Shown: positions 28,758 to 41,915 of the stretch, piece by piece
Layout: every line of letters starts with the position of its first letter
Position numbering within the stretch: position 1 is the stretch's first letter
NCBI RefSeq assembly: GCF_964355755.1
Contig: NC_092673.1
Coordinates: 16,933,001-16,997,000, forward strand
DNA length: 64,000 nt
From: Antedon mediterranea
Taxonomy: Eukaryota; Echinodermata; Crinoidea; Comatulida; Antedonidae
Direction: 5' to 3'
Program-made: the position numbers and the translations under genes
Notes under the pieces: generated by a model
The model's database searches: none
What the model saw: the letters and a program-made list of their open reading frames with translations, nothing else
Told to the model about the DNA's origin: nothing

Positions 28758-29600
28758 CTAGCAATTTTACCCGCCCCAGGGCGGGTTTCAAACTTAGTTT
28801 AAAGCCTTCTCAGTACATAACACCCGACTCCAGTATCTCCCTATACTCACCAACCCCCAACCCTCTTCAATAACTCTTTTTTTTTTTAAATAAATTCTTC
28901 CCCCAACAAATTCAATTCAACTTTAGCTTCAAAATGAGAGGGGTATACATAGCTATGATATGCCTATGGTTTAAGTACGTTGTAAACTGTGTAAATGAAT
29001 AGGTGTCATATTGGCTGATAATTAAAATATCTAATTTTGGTATTGTGTCCCCCCAGCCTTCTTTCTCCTTTAGCCATCCCAGCCACAATTAACTAACTTT
29101 AACTCTACCCCAGGACAGTTCAAATGTAGTAACTTTTCCTAGTACAATTCCAATCATTATACTTCATTACGCCAGTATTTCTACTCCCCTCCTCCTTCCC
29201 AACACACCCCAGATACTGGGTGATGTGTTTAGACGGTTCCAGTACTAATAATGTTAGCCATCACTCCAACCCATAATCCCTCAGTGGCAGTTTTCAAATG
29301 TAGTTTAAAATGTTCCCAGTACAGTTTCAGTCATGGTGATAGGCCTACATCCCCACCCCAAACTCTCAGCCCCTTCCCAGTGATAATTAAAATACTTTAA
29401 CAATTTCCTACCACAATTCTGGTCAATTTTATAGCCTACCACCCCTACCCTAAGCAAAATCCCCACTATCCCCTGAACCCCAACTCTCACATCCTATCTC
29501 CCCACCCCCTCTCCCACTAAATCCCCGGACTTTTTGAAATGTAGTTTAAAACCTTCCCGGTACAATTGCGATCATTTTGATACCCCTGCATATGTATGGT
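28758..29600 (-). mobile_element. Helitron-like element, 3' end at 28758 (minus strand)
   Basis: On the reverse strand a perfect hairpin (ACCCGCCC TG GGGCGGGT) is followed by AAAATTG and CTAG, with T next outside. This is the classic Helitron 3' terminus and A|T insertion point. The body holds diverged units with GTAGTTTAAAA and CCCAGTACA / CCGGTACAAT phrases. The 5' end is not located, so the right boundary is approximate. Confidence 0.55.
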
Positions 29601-30585
29601 TACATGCAGAAACAGAAATTTGTATAATGAACAAACATCGAAAGTATTTTCACATTTAATTTTTCCTTTTCTCTTCATGTCAAGCAATTTCTGTTATTTT
29701 CTTCATCACGTCTGTCTAATGAGTGAGTTCTCTCCTTTCAATTAGTTTAGTATGTCAACTTCAGTATTTGGGTAGTCTATAGAATGTGTTTTGACATAAT
29801 TTTAGTAAAAAGATAAATATATTGCCACATATGGTGTTTCATACATATGCTAATTTATCGATTATCGAAAAAAAACACAGTGGTCTCCAAAAAAAATTGA
29901 AACGCTATCCGGTGGACTAACATAAAAAAGAGAATATTAACTACAGACTTGGGGCAAGTCGTCTAATATTTGGGCAACTAATCTTTGTTATATGGATGAT
30001 TTTACCAATGTACAGAAACAATTTTATTGCATTAAATATTTTTTCTTTAGTTTAAAATGTATGTCAGTATAGTGATTCATTTGTTCATGTTTGAAAGAGT
30101 TGGTGTCAGTTTATTTCAAAATGTTAGCATAACTCAATGTCGATGACCTATTACAATATAGTACACCCTTCCTCCCCTGAAATTGACACTTAACAAGTAT
30201 ATATAACTTTACTTATTTAATTTAACTTTACAATCAATTGTGTTAATAATTAATGCATTTTAAGTTAAAGGCTAAAACTTGAATAGAGAAAGCTGATTTG
30301 TTTTGGTCTTTTTTGTCATAATTGTTAAAGTTATATTATTATATTATGAGAGTGACAAATAAAGTATTTACACAAATATATATATTTTGGCATTATGTGT
30401 ACAATATAAATATAAAAAAAGATATTTTAAGTTTAAACACTCAAGTCGCTAGCATTACAAAGAATATATAATTTCTTTTTAAAGAATTGTAGGCAATTTA
30501 AAAAAATGTCCTAAATAGGATAGTTTTTGCAGTTTAATAAGCATGACAGATTTGCTCCTGTATACTGAAATCCATTAAAGATATA
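29601..30585. other. No gene recognised; holds dispersed repeat copy 30015-30164
   Basis: AT-rich. Apart from the partner of 23541-23684 nothing is identifiable. Confidence 0.4.
30015..30164. repeat. Dispersed repeat, copy 2 (partner at 23541-23684)
   Basis: Same order of shared phrases as copy 1, including CATTTGTTCATGTTTGAA. Confidence 0.75.
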
Positions 30586-30803
30586 TTGTCACCTGGAAAA
30601 TATATATATATTTTTCTTGAATATGCAATTTTAATTTCATAATAGTTATTCACTTTGACCAAAAATTGGAGCGAAAATAAAAATTTTTACCTGAAAATAA
30701 TGCAAAAAATAGTCAAATTATCAGACAATGGGTTGAAACTGCAGAATTCCCTATTCAAAGTTTGATTTTATTAATCTTCATTTTTCATGTTTTTGGGGGA
30801 CAA
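30586..30803. mobile_element. TA-flanked MITE, copy 2
   Basis: Ends TTGTCACCTGGAAAA and the inverse TTTTTGGGGGACAA, flanked by TA at 30584-30585 and 30804-30805. It is about 100 bp shorter than copy 1 (236-550). The right 40 bp, with TTAATCTTCATTTTTCATG, are nearly identical. Confidence 0.7.
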
Positions 30804-31112
30804 TATATCCAGTACCCTGTGGACCCCTGTTGAATAAATTTGAACCTGGTGAACTTAAGAACAACAATAATTAATGTTTAAATTTAAGCAACAACAAAAT
30901 AAAGCTTAATGACTGATGATTGACAGTTTGGATTTATTTGTCATTGTCATGATAATAAAACAATTTAAAATAAAAAAGTAAACAAAATGTTTTTATTGTT
31001 CATGTGGATTGTTATTTTTTGTTTAATTTTGCATAAAGCATGCACACTACTCCCAGATAGTGTATCTTAGTTTCATTATGCAAATTACGATTTTGTAGGT
31101 TTAGATATTCAT

Positions 31113-32190
31113 AATTAGGTGATACATTTTATATAAGGGCACTCTCCATACTAATGGGGAATTTAGGTGTAAGTTTTTATTGTTCATATGGATTGTTAAT
31201 TAGGTGATACATTTTATATAAGTGCACTCTCCATACTAATGGGGAATTTAGGTGTAAGTTTTTATTGTTCATATGGATTGTTAATTAGGTGATACATTTT
31301 ATATAAGGGCACTCTCCATACTAATGAGGAATTTAGGTGTAAGTTTTTATTGTTCATAAGGAGTGTTAATTAGGTGATACATTTGATATAAGTGCACTCT
31401 CCATACTAATGGGGAATTTAGGTGTAAGTTTTTATTGTTCATAAGGAGTGTTAATTAGGTGATACATTTTATATAAGGGCACTCTCCATACTAATGGGGA
31501 ATTTAGGTGTAAGTTTTTATTGTTCATAAGGAGTGTTAATTAGGTGATACATTTGATATAAGTGCACTCTCCATACTAATGGGGAATTTAGGTGTAAGTT
31601 TTAATTGTTCATATGGATTGTTAATTAGGTGATACATTTTATATAAGGGCACTCTCCATACTAATGAGGAATTTAGGTGTAAGTTTTTATTGTTCATATG
31701 GATTGTTAATTAGGTGATACATTTTATATAAGGGCACTCTCCATACTAATGGGGAATTTAGGTGTAAGTTTTTATTGTTCATATGGATTGTTAATTAGGT
31801 GATACATTTTATATAAGGGCACTCTCCATACTAATGAGGAATTTAGGTGTAAGTTTTTATTGTTCATAAGGAGTGTTAATTAGGTGATACATTTGATATA
31901 AGGGCACTCTCCATACTAATGGGGAATTTAGGTGTAAGTTTTTATTGTTCATATGGATTGTTAATTAGGTGATACATTTTATATAAGGGCACACTCCATA
32001 CTAATGGGGAATTTAGGTGTAAGTTTTTATTGTTCATAAGGAGTGTTAATTAGGTGATACATTTTATATAAGGGCACACTCCATACTAATGGGGAATTTA
32101 GGTGTAAGTTTTTATTGTTCATATGGATTGTTAATTAGGTGATACATTTTATATAAGGGCACTCTCCATACTAATGGGGAATTTAGGTGC
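31113..32190. repeat. 85-bp tandem array, about 13 copies
   Basis: The unit contains AATTAGGTGATACATTTTAT, CTCCATACTAATGGGGAATT and TTTTATTGTTCATA. Sub-variants (ATATGGATTG and ATAAGGAGTG) are interspersed, which suggests higher-order duplication. A single diverged unit is at about 37950-38000. Confidence 0.9.
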
Positions 32191-32744
32191 AAGTTTCATT
32201 TTGATTGGTTCAGAAATGGTAATGGTAACATGCATAGTGAACAGGCTTGTTGTGGTTTTTGTTTATTATATATATAATTTAAATTTATATAAATTATTTA
32301 ATAATTAAGTTAATATAAATATCAGGATAAGGATAAAACTGGTCAACAATTGTGGACAAATATTTCACTGTCACCTATCACCATCCTCAGACAGTGTGTC
32401 TTGCTTTTGTGACGTGTGTACACTCTTTTATTGACTTAACCAACTTGACTGTTAACATGTTCTTTACAAAAGGTTCTTTGTTAATATAAGTATGCAAGAC
32501 CATGGATTAAAGAATAGAAGGATATGCATCGATGTGAGATCAAGGGTTCCTTGACTCTCGCCGACAGACCGCGGACCGCCCACAATGTTACAGTTTAATT
32601 AACCGCATGGTAACAACGAAACGGTCGCGTGCCTAATACTGTATATTGTTTACTGCACATGTGCAACGACATTTAACCTTGTTGTTGACTGCGCTTCTTT
32701 CGCACGTTCTCTGTTGCCCTGTATGTATTCATACATATTTGAAC
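32191..32744. other. No gene recognised
   Basis: Mixed-composition spacer. The 68-codon frame starting at 32646 has no support and runs through the hAT-like MITE. Confidence 0.4.
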
Positions 32745-32752
32745 AGTATAAT

Positions 32753-32939
32753 CAGTGCCGTAACGGCTATGTGCGCTCACTGGCTAAATCGAAGCTTGGG
32801 GCCCATGAGCAGTGCCCAGAGGAACAGGCATAAAATATGTCGAAAATGCTAAAAACGTCCGAGGCCTCAATCTTTGAAACTTGGAGGGCCACTTAGGTTT
32901 CCTAAACAAGTGGCTTCAGGCCTCTGCCTCACGCCACTG
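32753..32939. mobile_element. hAT-like MITE, 187 bp, with 8-bp target duplication
   Basis: AGTATAAT flanks both sides (32745-32752 and 32940-32947). Ends are CAGTGCCGTAACG and the inverse of CAGTGGCGTGAGG. An 8-bp duplication and CAGTG termini fit hAT (Charlie-type). No coding capacity. Confidence 0.8.
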
Positions 32940-32984
32940 AGTATAATGTTTATTGAAGACAGTTATTAAATTTACATTGTATGT

Positions 32985-34458
32985 TATTTTTTTTTTTTTT
33001 TTTTTTTATTTTATTTTTAAAACCAGAAACAACAGCAGAAACAAATCCGCCACTTACAGCTTGGTTTAACAGATACAAAACAATTACAACAACTCAGAAA
33101 CACTTAAATTACGACGGAACAGATAAAGATTGGAATTAAAAATGTCAATATGGGGATGGGCCTGGACTAAACTATTATAATATAAACTTAATCTACTGAT
33201 GTAACCACTTTTGAGAACATTGACTCTACAAAAGGGAACACAAAGGATACTATTGTTTCTTAAATTACGGGCGGGAACACGAATACCGAAATTGGAGATA
33301 AAGTTGCAGTCAAAAATAGAATGAAGACATTTAAAAAGAAAAATAAGATCATTGTGACATCTACGTAATGAAGGGGGAGATATAGGATATATTTTTTTAT
33401 CATCACAATTATAAAGATTGTTACATTTAAAAAGATTATTCTGATTGTGGTTGTGGCTGATGTAGCGCAAAAATCTAGAATAGAGTCGGTCAATACGTGA
33501 GGCTTGGGTTTTGGAGATTGAATTGTAAATAACAGAACAAAAGTCTAAATTAGGTTGGATTAAGGTGATATATAGATAAACTTTGGAAGAACGACCGAGA
33601 TATTTTCCATTGCGCCACATCAGCCCAAGCAGCTTATTGCATTTATTTAGAAGATGATCAACATGAAAAGAAAAAGTAAGGGAACTATCTAAAATAATAC
33701 CGAGATCACGATGTTGATGCACCTTATTAATAGGTTTGTCGTCGACGGAATAGACATAAACAATTTTATTTTTATTTAAAGTAAAGGACAAAATATTGCA
33801 CTTGGAAGAGTTTAACATCATGCCCCACAAAGTGGACCAGGAACTAAATTTAGTAAGGTCTCCCTGAAGCATTTCAGCATCTTCATAACTGTTGATAGTT
33901 TTAATAATTTTTAGATCGTCAGCAAACATAAGACAATCTGAATAGCGAAACAGCGATGGAATATCGTTCACATACAAATTAAAAAGGAGGGGACCGAGGA
34001 TTGACCCCTGAGGAACACCGGAATGAACTGGAAGCCACTCAGATGCCTCGCCATCGATAACTACACGTTGACGTCTACCATCCAAATAGCTTCTGAACCA
34101 GGACAAAAGATGAGGATTAAAACCAAGTCGTTAAAGTTTAAAAATAAGAAGATTGTGTGGCACCAAATCAAAAGCTTTTGAGAAGTCAGTATATATAACA
34201 TCACATTGTGCTCTGCCCTTGATGGCATCATACACAGTTGTCAGAAGACAAGCAAGATTTGTTTCACATGACCTGTTGGGAACGAAACCATGCTGATAGA
34301 GAGAGATGGTAGAATGAACATGGGACCAAATGTGATTATACATGACTCGTTCGAAAAGTTTTGAGATGGTAGGCAAAATTGAAATCGGTCTGTAATTGGT
34401 GACGGATTTCTTGGAACCAGATTTGTAGATAGGAACAACATTGTTATTGTGAAGACCC
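32985..34458 (-). mobile_element. 5'-truncated LINE (jockey/CR1-like) with poly(A) tail
   Basis: The reverse strand encodes RT from VVPIYKSGSKKSVTNYRPIS through TDFSKAFD, GVPQGSILGPLLFNLYVNDI, the catalytic FADD box (MFADDLKII) and the thumb (RDLGIILDSSLTF), ending in SVSELL and a stop. A T run at about 32990-33010 is the poly(A) tail on this strand. One in-frame TAA (34131-34133) interrupts RT. The endonuclease and 5' end are missing, so the copy is dead. Confidence 0.88.
33084..34106 (-). pseudogene. LINE reverse transcriptase, main open segment (340 codons)
   Basis: It includes the RT core SGVPQGSILGPLLFNLY and MFADDLK, and the C-terminal DFCSVIYNS and RIDRLYSRFLRYI segment typical of non-LTR RTs. 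It is in the same frame as the segment at 34131-34458 apart from one TAA. The Met at its start is internal and not a true initiator. Confidence 0.85.
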
Positions 34459-34649
34459 TAGTGTAGGCCTACTTCATCAATATACCAGATAAAAACAATA
34501 CTATATTGTTATTGGCTTAGAATTGTAGATGCTATAATTGTAATTAGTATAGGTTTCTACCGCGATTGATCTACGCTAATGTTTTTATGACATTAAAGTA
34601 GCATTTTATGACCTGTAGTAGCCCTACATCTGAGACAATAACTATTTAT

Positions 34650-35900
34650 TTGTTGGTATTGTACTACCTTACTTTATGATCCATTTATTAATAGACTAAA
34701 AAAAACGCACTGCTTCCCCAGGGCTGTTAGTCAGGGTATTTGTGTGGGGTATTGTACTACCTTACTTTATGATCCATTTATTAATAGACTAAAATGCACT
34801 GCTTCCCCAGGGCTGTTAGTCAGGGTATTTGTGTGGGGTATTGTACTACCTTACTTTATGATCCATTTATCAATAGCCTAAATGCACTGCTTCCCCAGGG
34901 CTGTTAGTCAGGGTATTTGTGTGGGGTATTGTACTACCTTACTTTATGATCCATTTATTAATAGACTAAAATGTACTGCTTCCCCAGGGCTGTTAGTCAG
35001 GGTATTTGTGTGGGGTATTGTTAACCTTACTTTATGATCCATTTATTAATAGACTAAAATGCACTGCTTCCCCAGGGCTGTTAGTCAGGGTATTTGTGTG
35101 GGGTATTGTACTACCTTACTTTATGATCCATTCATTAATAGACTAAAATGCACTGCTTCCACAGGGCTGTTAGACAGGGTATTTGTGTGGGGTATTGTAC
35201 TACCTTACTTTATGATCCATTTATTAATAGACTAAAATGCACTGCTTCCCCAGGGCTGTTAGTCAGGGTGTTTGTGTGCGGTATTGTACTACCTTACTTA
35301 ATATGATCCATTCATTAATAGACTAAAATGCACTGCTTCCCCAGGGCTGTTAGACAGGGTATTTGTGTGGGGTATTGTACTACCTTACTTTATGATCCAT
35401 TTATTAATAGACTAAAATGCACTGCTTCCCCAGGGCTGTTAGACAGGGTATTTGGGTGGGGTATTGTACTACCTTACTTTATGATCCATTTATTAATAGA
35501 CTAAAATGCACTGCTTCCCCAGGGCTGTTAGTCAGGGTGTTTGTGTGGGGTATTGTACTACCTTACTTTATGATCCATTTATTAATACAGACTAAAATGC
35601 ACTGCTTCCCCAGGGCTATTAGTCAGGGTATTTGTGTGGGGTATTGTACTACCTTACTTTATGATCCATTTATTAATAGACTAAAATGCACTGCTTCCCC
35701 AGGGCTGTTAGTCAAGGGTTCTTGTGTGGGGTATTGTACTACCTTACTTTATGATCCATTTATTAATAGACTAAAATGCACTGCTTCCCCAGGGCTGTTA
35801 GTCAGGGTATTTGTGTGGGGTATTGTACTACCTTACTTTATGATCCATTTATTAATAGACTAAAATGCACTGCTTCCCCAGGGCTGTTGAGTCAGGGTAT
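34650..35900. repeat. 89-bp tandem array, about 14 copies
   Basis: The unit contains CTACCTTACTTTATGATCC, AATGCACTGCTTCCCCAGGG and TTTGTGTGGGG. The unit length is 89, so frames rotate from unit to unit. The 148-codon plus frame is an artefact. Confidence 0.92.
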
Positions 35901-36011
35901 TTTTTAGTTTAATATTTATTTCTGTAGTTATAATGCTTTATATTTCACATGACAGAAGATTGTTAAAATCTGTTGAATCAGTAAGTTTGTCTAACCGGCA
36001 TAACATAATAC

Positions 36012-37577
36012 CACACTCATTTTGGTAGAAATACACCAGGAGTAGATCCAGGATTTAGAGGGGACGGCTAATAATAGACTGGGTAAAGAAGCCTTGGCCA
36101 CACTCATTTTGGTAGAAATACACCAGGAGTAGATCCAGGATTTAGAGGGGAGGGCTAATAATAGACTGGGGAAAGAAGCCTTGGCCACACTCATTTTGGT
36201 AGAAATACACCAGGAGTAGATCCAGGATTTAGAGGGGACGGCTAATAATAGACTGGGTAAAGAAGCCTTGGCCACACTCATTTTGGTAGAAATACACCAG
36301 GAGTAGATCCAGGATTTAGAGGGGACGGCTAATAATAGACTGGGGAAAGAAGCCTAGGCCACACTCATTTTGGTAGAAATACACCAGGAGTAGATCCAGG
36401 ATTTAGAGGGGACGGCTAATAATAGACTGGGGAAAGAAGCCTTGGCCACACTCATTTTGGTAGAAATACACCAGGAGTAGATCCAGGATTTAGAGGGGAT
36501 GGCTAATAATAGACTGGGGAAAGAAGCCTTGGCCACACTCATTTTGGTAGAAATACACCAGGAGTAGATCCAGGATTTAGAGGGGACGGCTAATAATAGA
36601 CTGGGGAAAGAAGCCTTGGCCACACTCATTTTGGTAGAAATACACCAGGAGTAGATCCAGGATTTAGAGGGGAGGGCTAATAATAGACTGGGGAAAGAAG
36701 CCTTGGCCACACTCATTTTGGTAGAAATACACCAGGAGTAGATCCAGGATTTAGAGGGGACGGCTAATAATAGACTGGGTAAAGAAGCCTTGGCCACACT
36801 CATTTTGGTAGAAATACACCAGGAGTAGATCCAGGATTTAGAGGGGACGGCTAATAATAGACTGGGGAAAGAAGCCTTGGCCACACTCATTTTGGTAGAA
36901 ATACACCAGGAGTAGATCCAGGATTTAGAGGGGACGGCTAATAATAGACTGGGTAAAGAAGCCTTGGCCACACTCATTTTGGTAGAAATACACCAGGAGT
37001 AGATCCAGGATTTAGAGGGGACGGCTAATAATAGACTGGGTAAAGAAGCCTTGGCCACACTCATTTTGGTAGAAATACACCAGGAGTAAATCCAGGATTT
37101 AGAGGGGACGGCTAATAATAGACTGGGTAAAGAAGCCTTGGCCACACTCATTTTGGTAGAAATACACCAGGAGTAGATCCAGGATTTAGAGGGGACGGCT
37201 AATAATAGACTGGGTAAAGAAGCCTTGGCCACACTCATTTTGGTAGAAATACACCAGGAGTAGATCCAGGATTTAGAGGGGAGGGCTAATAATAGACTGG
37301 GGAAAGAAGCCTTGGCCACACTCATTTTGGTAGAAATACACCAGGAGTAGATCCAGGATTTAGAGGGGAGGGCTAATAATAGACTGGGTAAAGAAGCCTA
37401 GGCCACACTCATTTTGGTAGAAATACACCAGGAGTAGATCCAGGATTTAGAGGAGAGGGATAATAATAGACTGGGGAAAGAAGCCTAGGCCACACTCATT
37501 TTGGTAGAAATACACCAGGAGTAGATCCAGGATTTAGAGGGGAGGGCTAATAATAGACTGGGGAAAGAAGCCTAGGC
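36012..37577. repeat. 87-bp tandem array, 18 copies
   Basis: The unit contains CACACTCATTTTGGTAGAAA, CCAGGAGTAGATCCAGG and GCTAATAATAGACTGGG. The 87-bp unit equals 29 codons, so the minus strand is open for 323 codons (MSVAKAS, SLLLAVPSKSWIYSWC). Copies differ mainly at GACGG/GAGGG and GGGTAA/GGGGAA. No promoter or splice context supports a gene. Confidence 0.92.
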
Positions 37578-38264
37578 CCCATGGTTCTAATCAAAATTTT
37601 AAAATGTCCTCTTTCGCCATGCTTTTATAAAGTCTCCCACCATTTAATTTTTATGATTTCGGACCTCCACATACTAAAAATGGCAGTGTGAAATAACACT
37701 TTTGGTTTTTAATAGTAAATTAACAATAAATGATATCATTATTGAATAAAGAATTGTTTATCTCATAATAAATATATTTAATTCAAAATAATGTTCTGTT
37801 CTTCTTTATCCATTTTTTTTATCCATAATTGTTATTTTAAAATATTTTGTATAAAACTGGTAGATTGCTCACAATAAAATACAAACAGTAGTTTTTGTTT
37901 CATTATGCAAAGTATGATTTTTTTTAAATTAATAATTTATAATTAGGTGATACATTTTAATATAGCTTCTAAGTGCATTCTCCATACCAATTTATGATAA
38001 AAAAAATAAATAAAATTAATGTGATGTGAAGTAGGATTGGCCTTCCCATGGATATCTTTTTTCCTTCTTGATAAACCTAAGTACCAATAATTAACCAGTA
38101 TATAGGCCAATAAATAATATTATAAATACTATTATCACTACATAAAATGGCATAGTAGGCCTCTACTAAACAACCAGAGCCTCCTAATTAGCCTTTAGTG
38201 AAAATTATTTTTTGTACCTAAACAATTCCTGGTAATCAAAATACACATTATTATCCTAAAGCAC
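37578..38264. other. No gene recognised; one diverged 85-bp unit near 37950
   Basis: ATAATTAGGTGATACATTTTA and TCTCCATACCAAT relate this stretch to the array at 31113-32190. Otherwise AT-rich spacer. Confidence 0.45.
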
Positions 38265-38616
38265 AAAATATTATTAACAAATATATCCACGACACTTTAT
38301 TAATTTCATTTTTATCAACAAAGCATCCATTATGAATTAAAAATATACATAGTTATGTGATGTTTTGTTTCAAAATAAATAAATTTTATAATGTACTAGC
38401 GCAAGCAAGTACTTCTGTACACTTTGCACATCAATAATTCACCATCAAATATGCAATTACATTTTTAAAAATATAAGAAAACGTTTAAAGTATTTGTTGC
38501 TCCTAATCTATACTTTACATGCATTAATGGAGATAATTTATAATGACTATAATAATAATAATCACATGACTTTGAAGTTTAACCCAATGTCGTAACTCTT
38601 TATATATATGGCTCTG
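38265..38616. mobile_element. Truncated inverted copy of the hAT-like MITE
   Basis: It reads as the reverse complement of about 20001-20380 (ATATATCCACGACACTTTAT at the left, AATGTCGTAACTCTTTATAT and GGCTCTG at the right end). The other terminus was not found. Confidence 0.7.
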
Positions 38617-41069
38617 GCTCCGCCCATAATTCGTTCGTTTACATTGGTTGAATATGAATTATGATATCTTCCTAACACTACCTTGTTTATATTAAGTTTG
38701 CAAACAATAGATAGGTAAACAAGACTTATATTTTCTATTATAGGCTAGCATGCAAGACTGATTAGGAAGTCATGTGATGCACAGAAGCAGTGAGAATTAT
38801 AAACACCCTATAGTCAAGTAGCGTCTGTTGATGTAGAGCTGTTCAGTCGGACTGATTTACCAGTGGATGGAGGATTGTTTCCAGGGTAGGGTACCAACAA
38901 TTCTGTTGTTCAGATTCAGTTGTAGTGTGAGTTTTTATATTATTTATTTAATATTTCATTTGACTTACAGAATTGTGCTTTGTTTTATGACAATTACAGG
39001 AATAGCAATACTTTGTTTGGAAATGTTGGTTTATGGCAACCCAGTTGCATCCATTGAAGTGTTTCTCAACTATTTTATTTTTACAGCAAAAATTGCAATA
39101 CAATAAAATTACAGATTTAATTCGAAATTCAGAGGCTTAAAAGGTAATCTTGGTGAACACTACAAGGGTGATCAGTATCTTTTGCTCAAATTCTGCCTAT
39201 GTTATCACTTACCTTTCAGGCCTTTCGGTTAATAAATAGCACATGAATTGTTCAATAAAATTGTGTTAAAATGTTAATATCAAACCTACTAATGTCTGTT
39301 GTTGGACAGTACAAAGGTCACAGAAGTTGCTGCTGAATATCTTGTAGTACTAAGTATATTTTGAACGAAACATGTCTGACGTGAAAATAAAAAAGGTGTA
39401 TTAGCCTGATAGTACAGTGATACGCCTGTATTCTTAAACCAGACTTTAGTTGTAGTTCGAACTTCGACTTCAAAAAATGCTAATTCAAGCTACGGGGCTC
39501 TAGCCCCCTTGTCGGGGAGGCTAGCCCTCCCTCCCCGGTCGGGAACACGGGTAATTTTTGTTGGGGAATATAATATACAGTACAAATCGTTCACGTTCAC
39601 TTCGTAGCTTCAGCACCTAGAAAACCGCGACATTCTATTAAGTGAGTATGTCAGAGGGTTATTATGCACTTTATATGCATTCATTATTGCCAGCGATCTA
39701 ACTACTACAATAGGTACGCTCTGCCGGTGTCCCTTTGTACGAATCGTTCAACATTGGGCCCATTGTGGTTTTCACGTGATATCATGTTCCATCCAGGGAC
39801 CAAAATGTGTAGTGTCGTTACTTTCCAGGTGAAGTTTACCGACGCGTTACTTCGTGTACTGTGTATCAACGTACACTACAGCAAAAACAAATTATGTTAA
39901 TTGTTCGTATGTTCACCAATTTTTAATTTACGATTAACCTCTGGGACCGTGGGGCACCTAAAATAAATATTTCAAACATTACTAAACAAAAAACATGCCA
40001 TTTTCGCTTAGCCAACAACATCTTATTATAGCTAATGTCCTGTATGTCATGAACTTCTCACCGTACTCGGAAGTCCAGATGTATACACTTGCAAGGTATA
40101 CTGATTTTCCCGACTAAAAATGGTCTGTGGACGCACCCCCCCCCCCCCCTTCCATATTAAGCCAAAACGGACTACTTTTTTAAGCCTCTAGGCCTGATGT
40201 TATCAAATTATAAGATGCAATTGTTGAAGACTTGCATCTCTAGTTTTCAAAATTTTCTTAGCTAAACCCAAACCATAAAGCTGGTCATAGGTAATTTCAT
40301 TTCATATTTCGAAGTACAATAAGTGCATTTTCCGGGACCTACTAACAGCTCTATTTTTTAAGTTTGCTGCAATATTAGGATAGATATTTTGTGCAGTAAG
40401 GTAAAGTGCAAATAATTGAACACCAGATTCCTTCCCACCATGCATTGTGCAATGCCGTGATATCAAGCTATTTGTGATAAACCTTATTTAAGTTGAACGG
40501 TTTATTATAGCCATTTGTACTTATAATTATAAGACAGATGATTGGTAAACCTACAGTAAATTTGTAATTTGAAAAATCCAGGGTATTGATTAATAATAAT
40601 GATTTGCTGTGTTTATTTGGGTCTGTTACCCCTAGCAACAAGATATTCAGGTAAAGCTCATTTCAAAATGTGTTATCAATAGGTGGTTCATAGATTATAT
40701 AGTAGAATATTAACAAAATTGTTGACCAAATAACTGATAAGTTTTTCTGATAGTGATACTCACAATTGCCTAGAGGGATGTTTTTGCTGGTTTTTTGGGG
40801 TGTAAAGTATAGCGGCCAAACTGAATGGCAGCCATTTGTTGTGTATTAATTAAAGAAAAGTCATAATTGCCATTTGGGAAAATGAATCCACAAAACAAGA
40901 TATGTCAATCAATTATTATGAACAAAATAATTTTTTTCATATTTAAAGATGAGACCATGGCCAGTTTAATATTAACTTGGTGATAAACTTAGATTTTACA
41001 ATCGCACAATGTACACAATAGGCTTTATTTGTTTAAAAATCTAAAGTACAATATGTTGTAATGCTAGCA
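38617..41069. other. Upstream region of gene B, no exon recognised
   Basis: TATAAA at about 38793 and an ATG followed by a GTAGGG site near 38865-38888 could be a promoter and leader exon, but nothing connects them to gene B. A C run of about 16 lies near 40134-40150. The 79-codon hydrophobic frame at 38867-39106 is not convincing. Confidence 0.3.
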
Positions 41070-41915
41070 CAGGAGTCATCTTCATTCAGTAACACCAGCA
41101 TACAGTCATCTTCATTCAGTAACACCAGCATACAGGTCATCTTCATTCACTAACACCAGCATACAGGTCATCTTCATTCAGTAACACCAGCATACAGGTC
41201 ATCTTCATGCAGTATAACACCAGCATACAGGTCATCTTCATGCAGTAACACCATCATACAGGTCATCTTCATTCAATAACACCAGCATACAGGTCATCTT
41301 CATTCAGTAACACCAGCATACAGGTCATCTACATTCAGTAACACCAGCATACAGGTCATCTTCATTCATGAACACCAGCATACAGGTTATCTTCATTCAG
41401 TAATACCAGCATACAGGTCATCTTCGTTCAGTAATGCCATCATACAGATCATCTTCATTCAGTAATGCCAGCATACAGATCATCTTCATTCAGTAACACC
41501 AGCATACAGGTCATCTTCATTCAGTAATGCCAGCATACAGATCATCTTCATTCAGTAATTCCAGCATACAGGTCATCTTCATTCAGTAATGCCAGCATAC
41601 AGATCATCTTCATTCAGTAACACCAGCATACAGGTCATCTTCATTCAGTAATGCCAGCATACAGATCATCTTCATGCAGTAACACCAGCATACAGATCAT
41701 CTTCATTCAGTAACACCATCATACAGGTCATCTTCATGCAGTAACACCAGCATACAGGTTATCGTCATTCAGTAACACCAGCATACAGATCATCTTCATG
41801 CAGTAACACCAGCATACAGGTCATCTTCATTCAGTAACACCATCATACAGATCATCTTCATTCAGTAACACCGGCATACAGGTCATCTTCATTCAGTAAC
41901 ACCAGCATACAGGTG
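41070..41915. repeat. 31-bp tandem array, about 27 copies
   Basis: The unit contains CATACAGGTCATCTTCATTC and AGTAACACCAG, with ATGCC and CAGAT variants. It ends about 75 bp before the putative first exon of gene B. Confidence 0.9.

Noticed and set aside
35417-35863. 148-codon plus frame in the 89-bp array
   Set aside because: The frame rotates every unit because 89 is not a multiple of three; no gene-like signal.
38867-39106. 79-codon hydrophobic plus frame
   Set aside because: Membrane-like only because the sequence is T-rich; no supporting splice or homology pattern.
41070-41915. CRISPR-like look of short regular repeats
   Set aside because: Units are contiguous with no unique spacers, and the genome is clearly eukaryotic.
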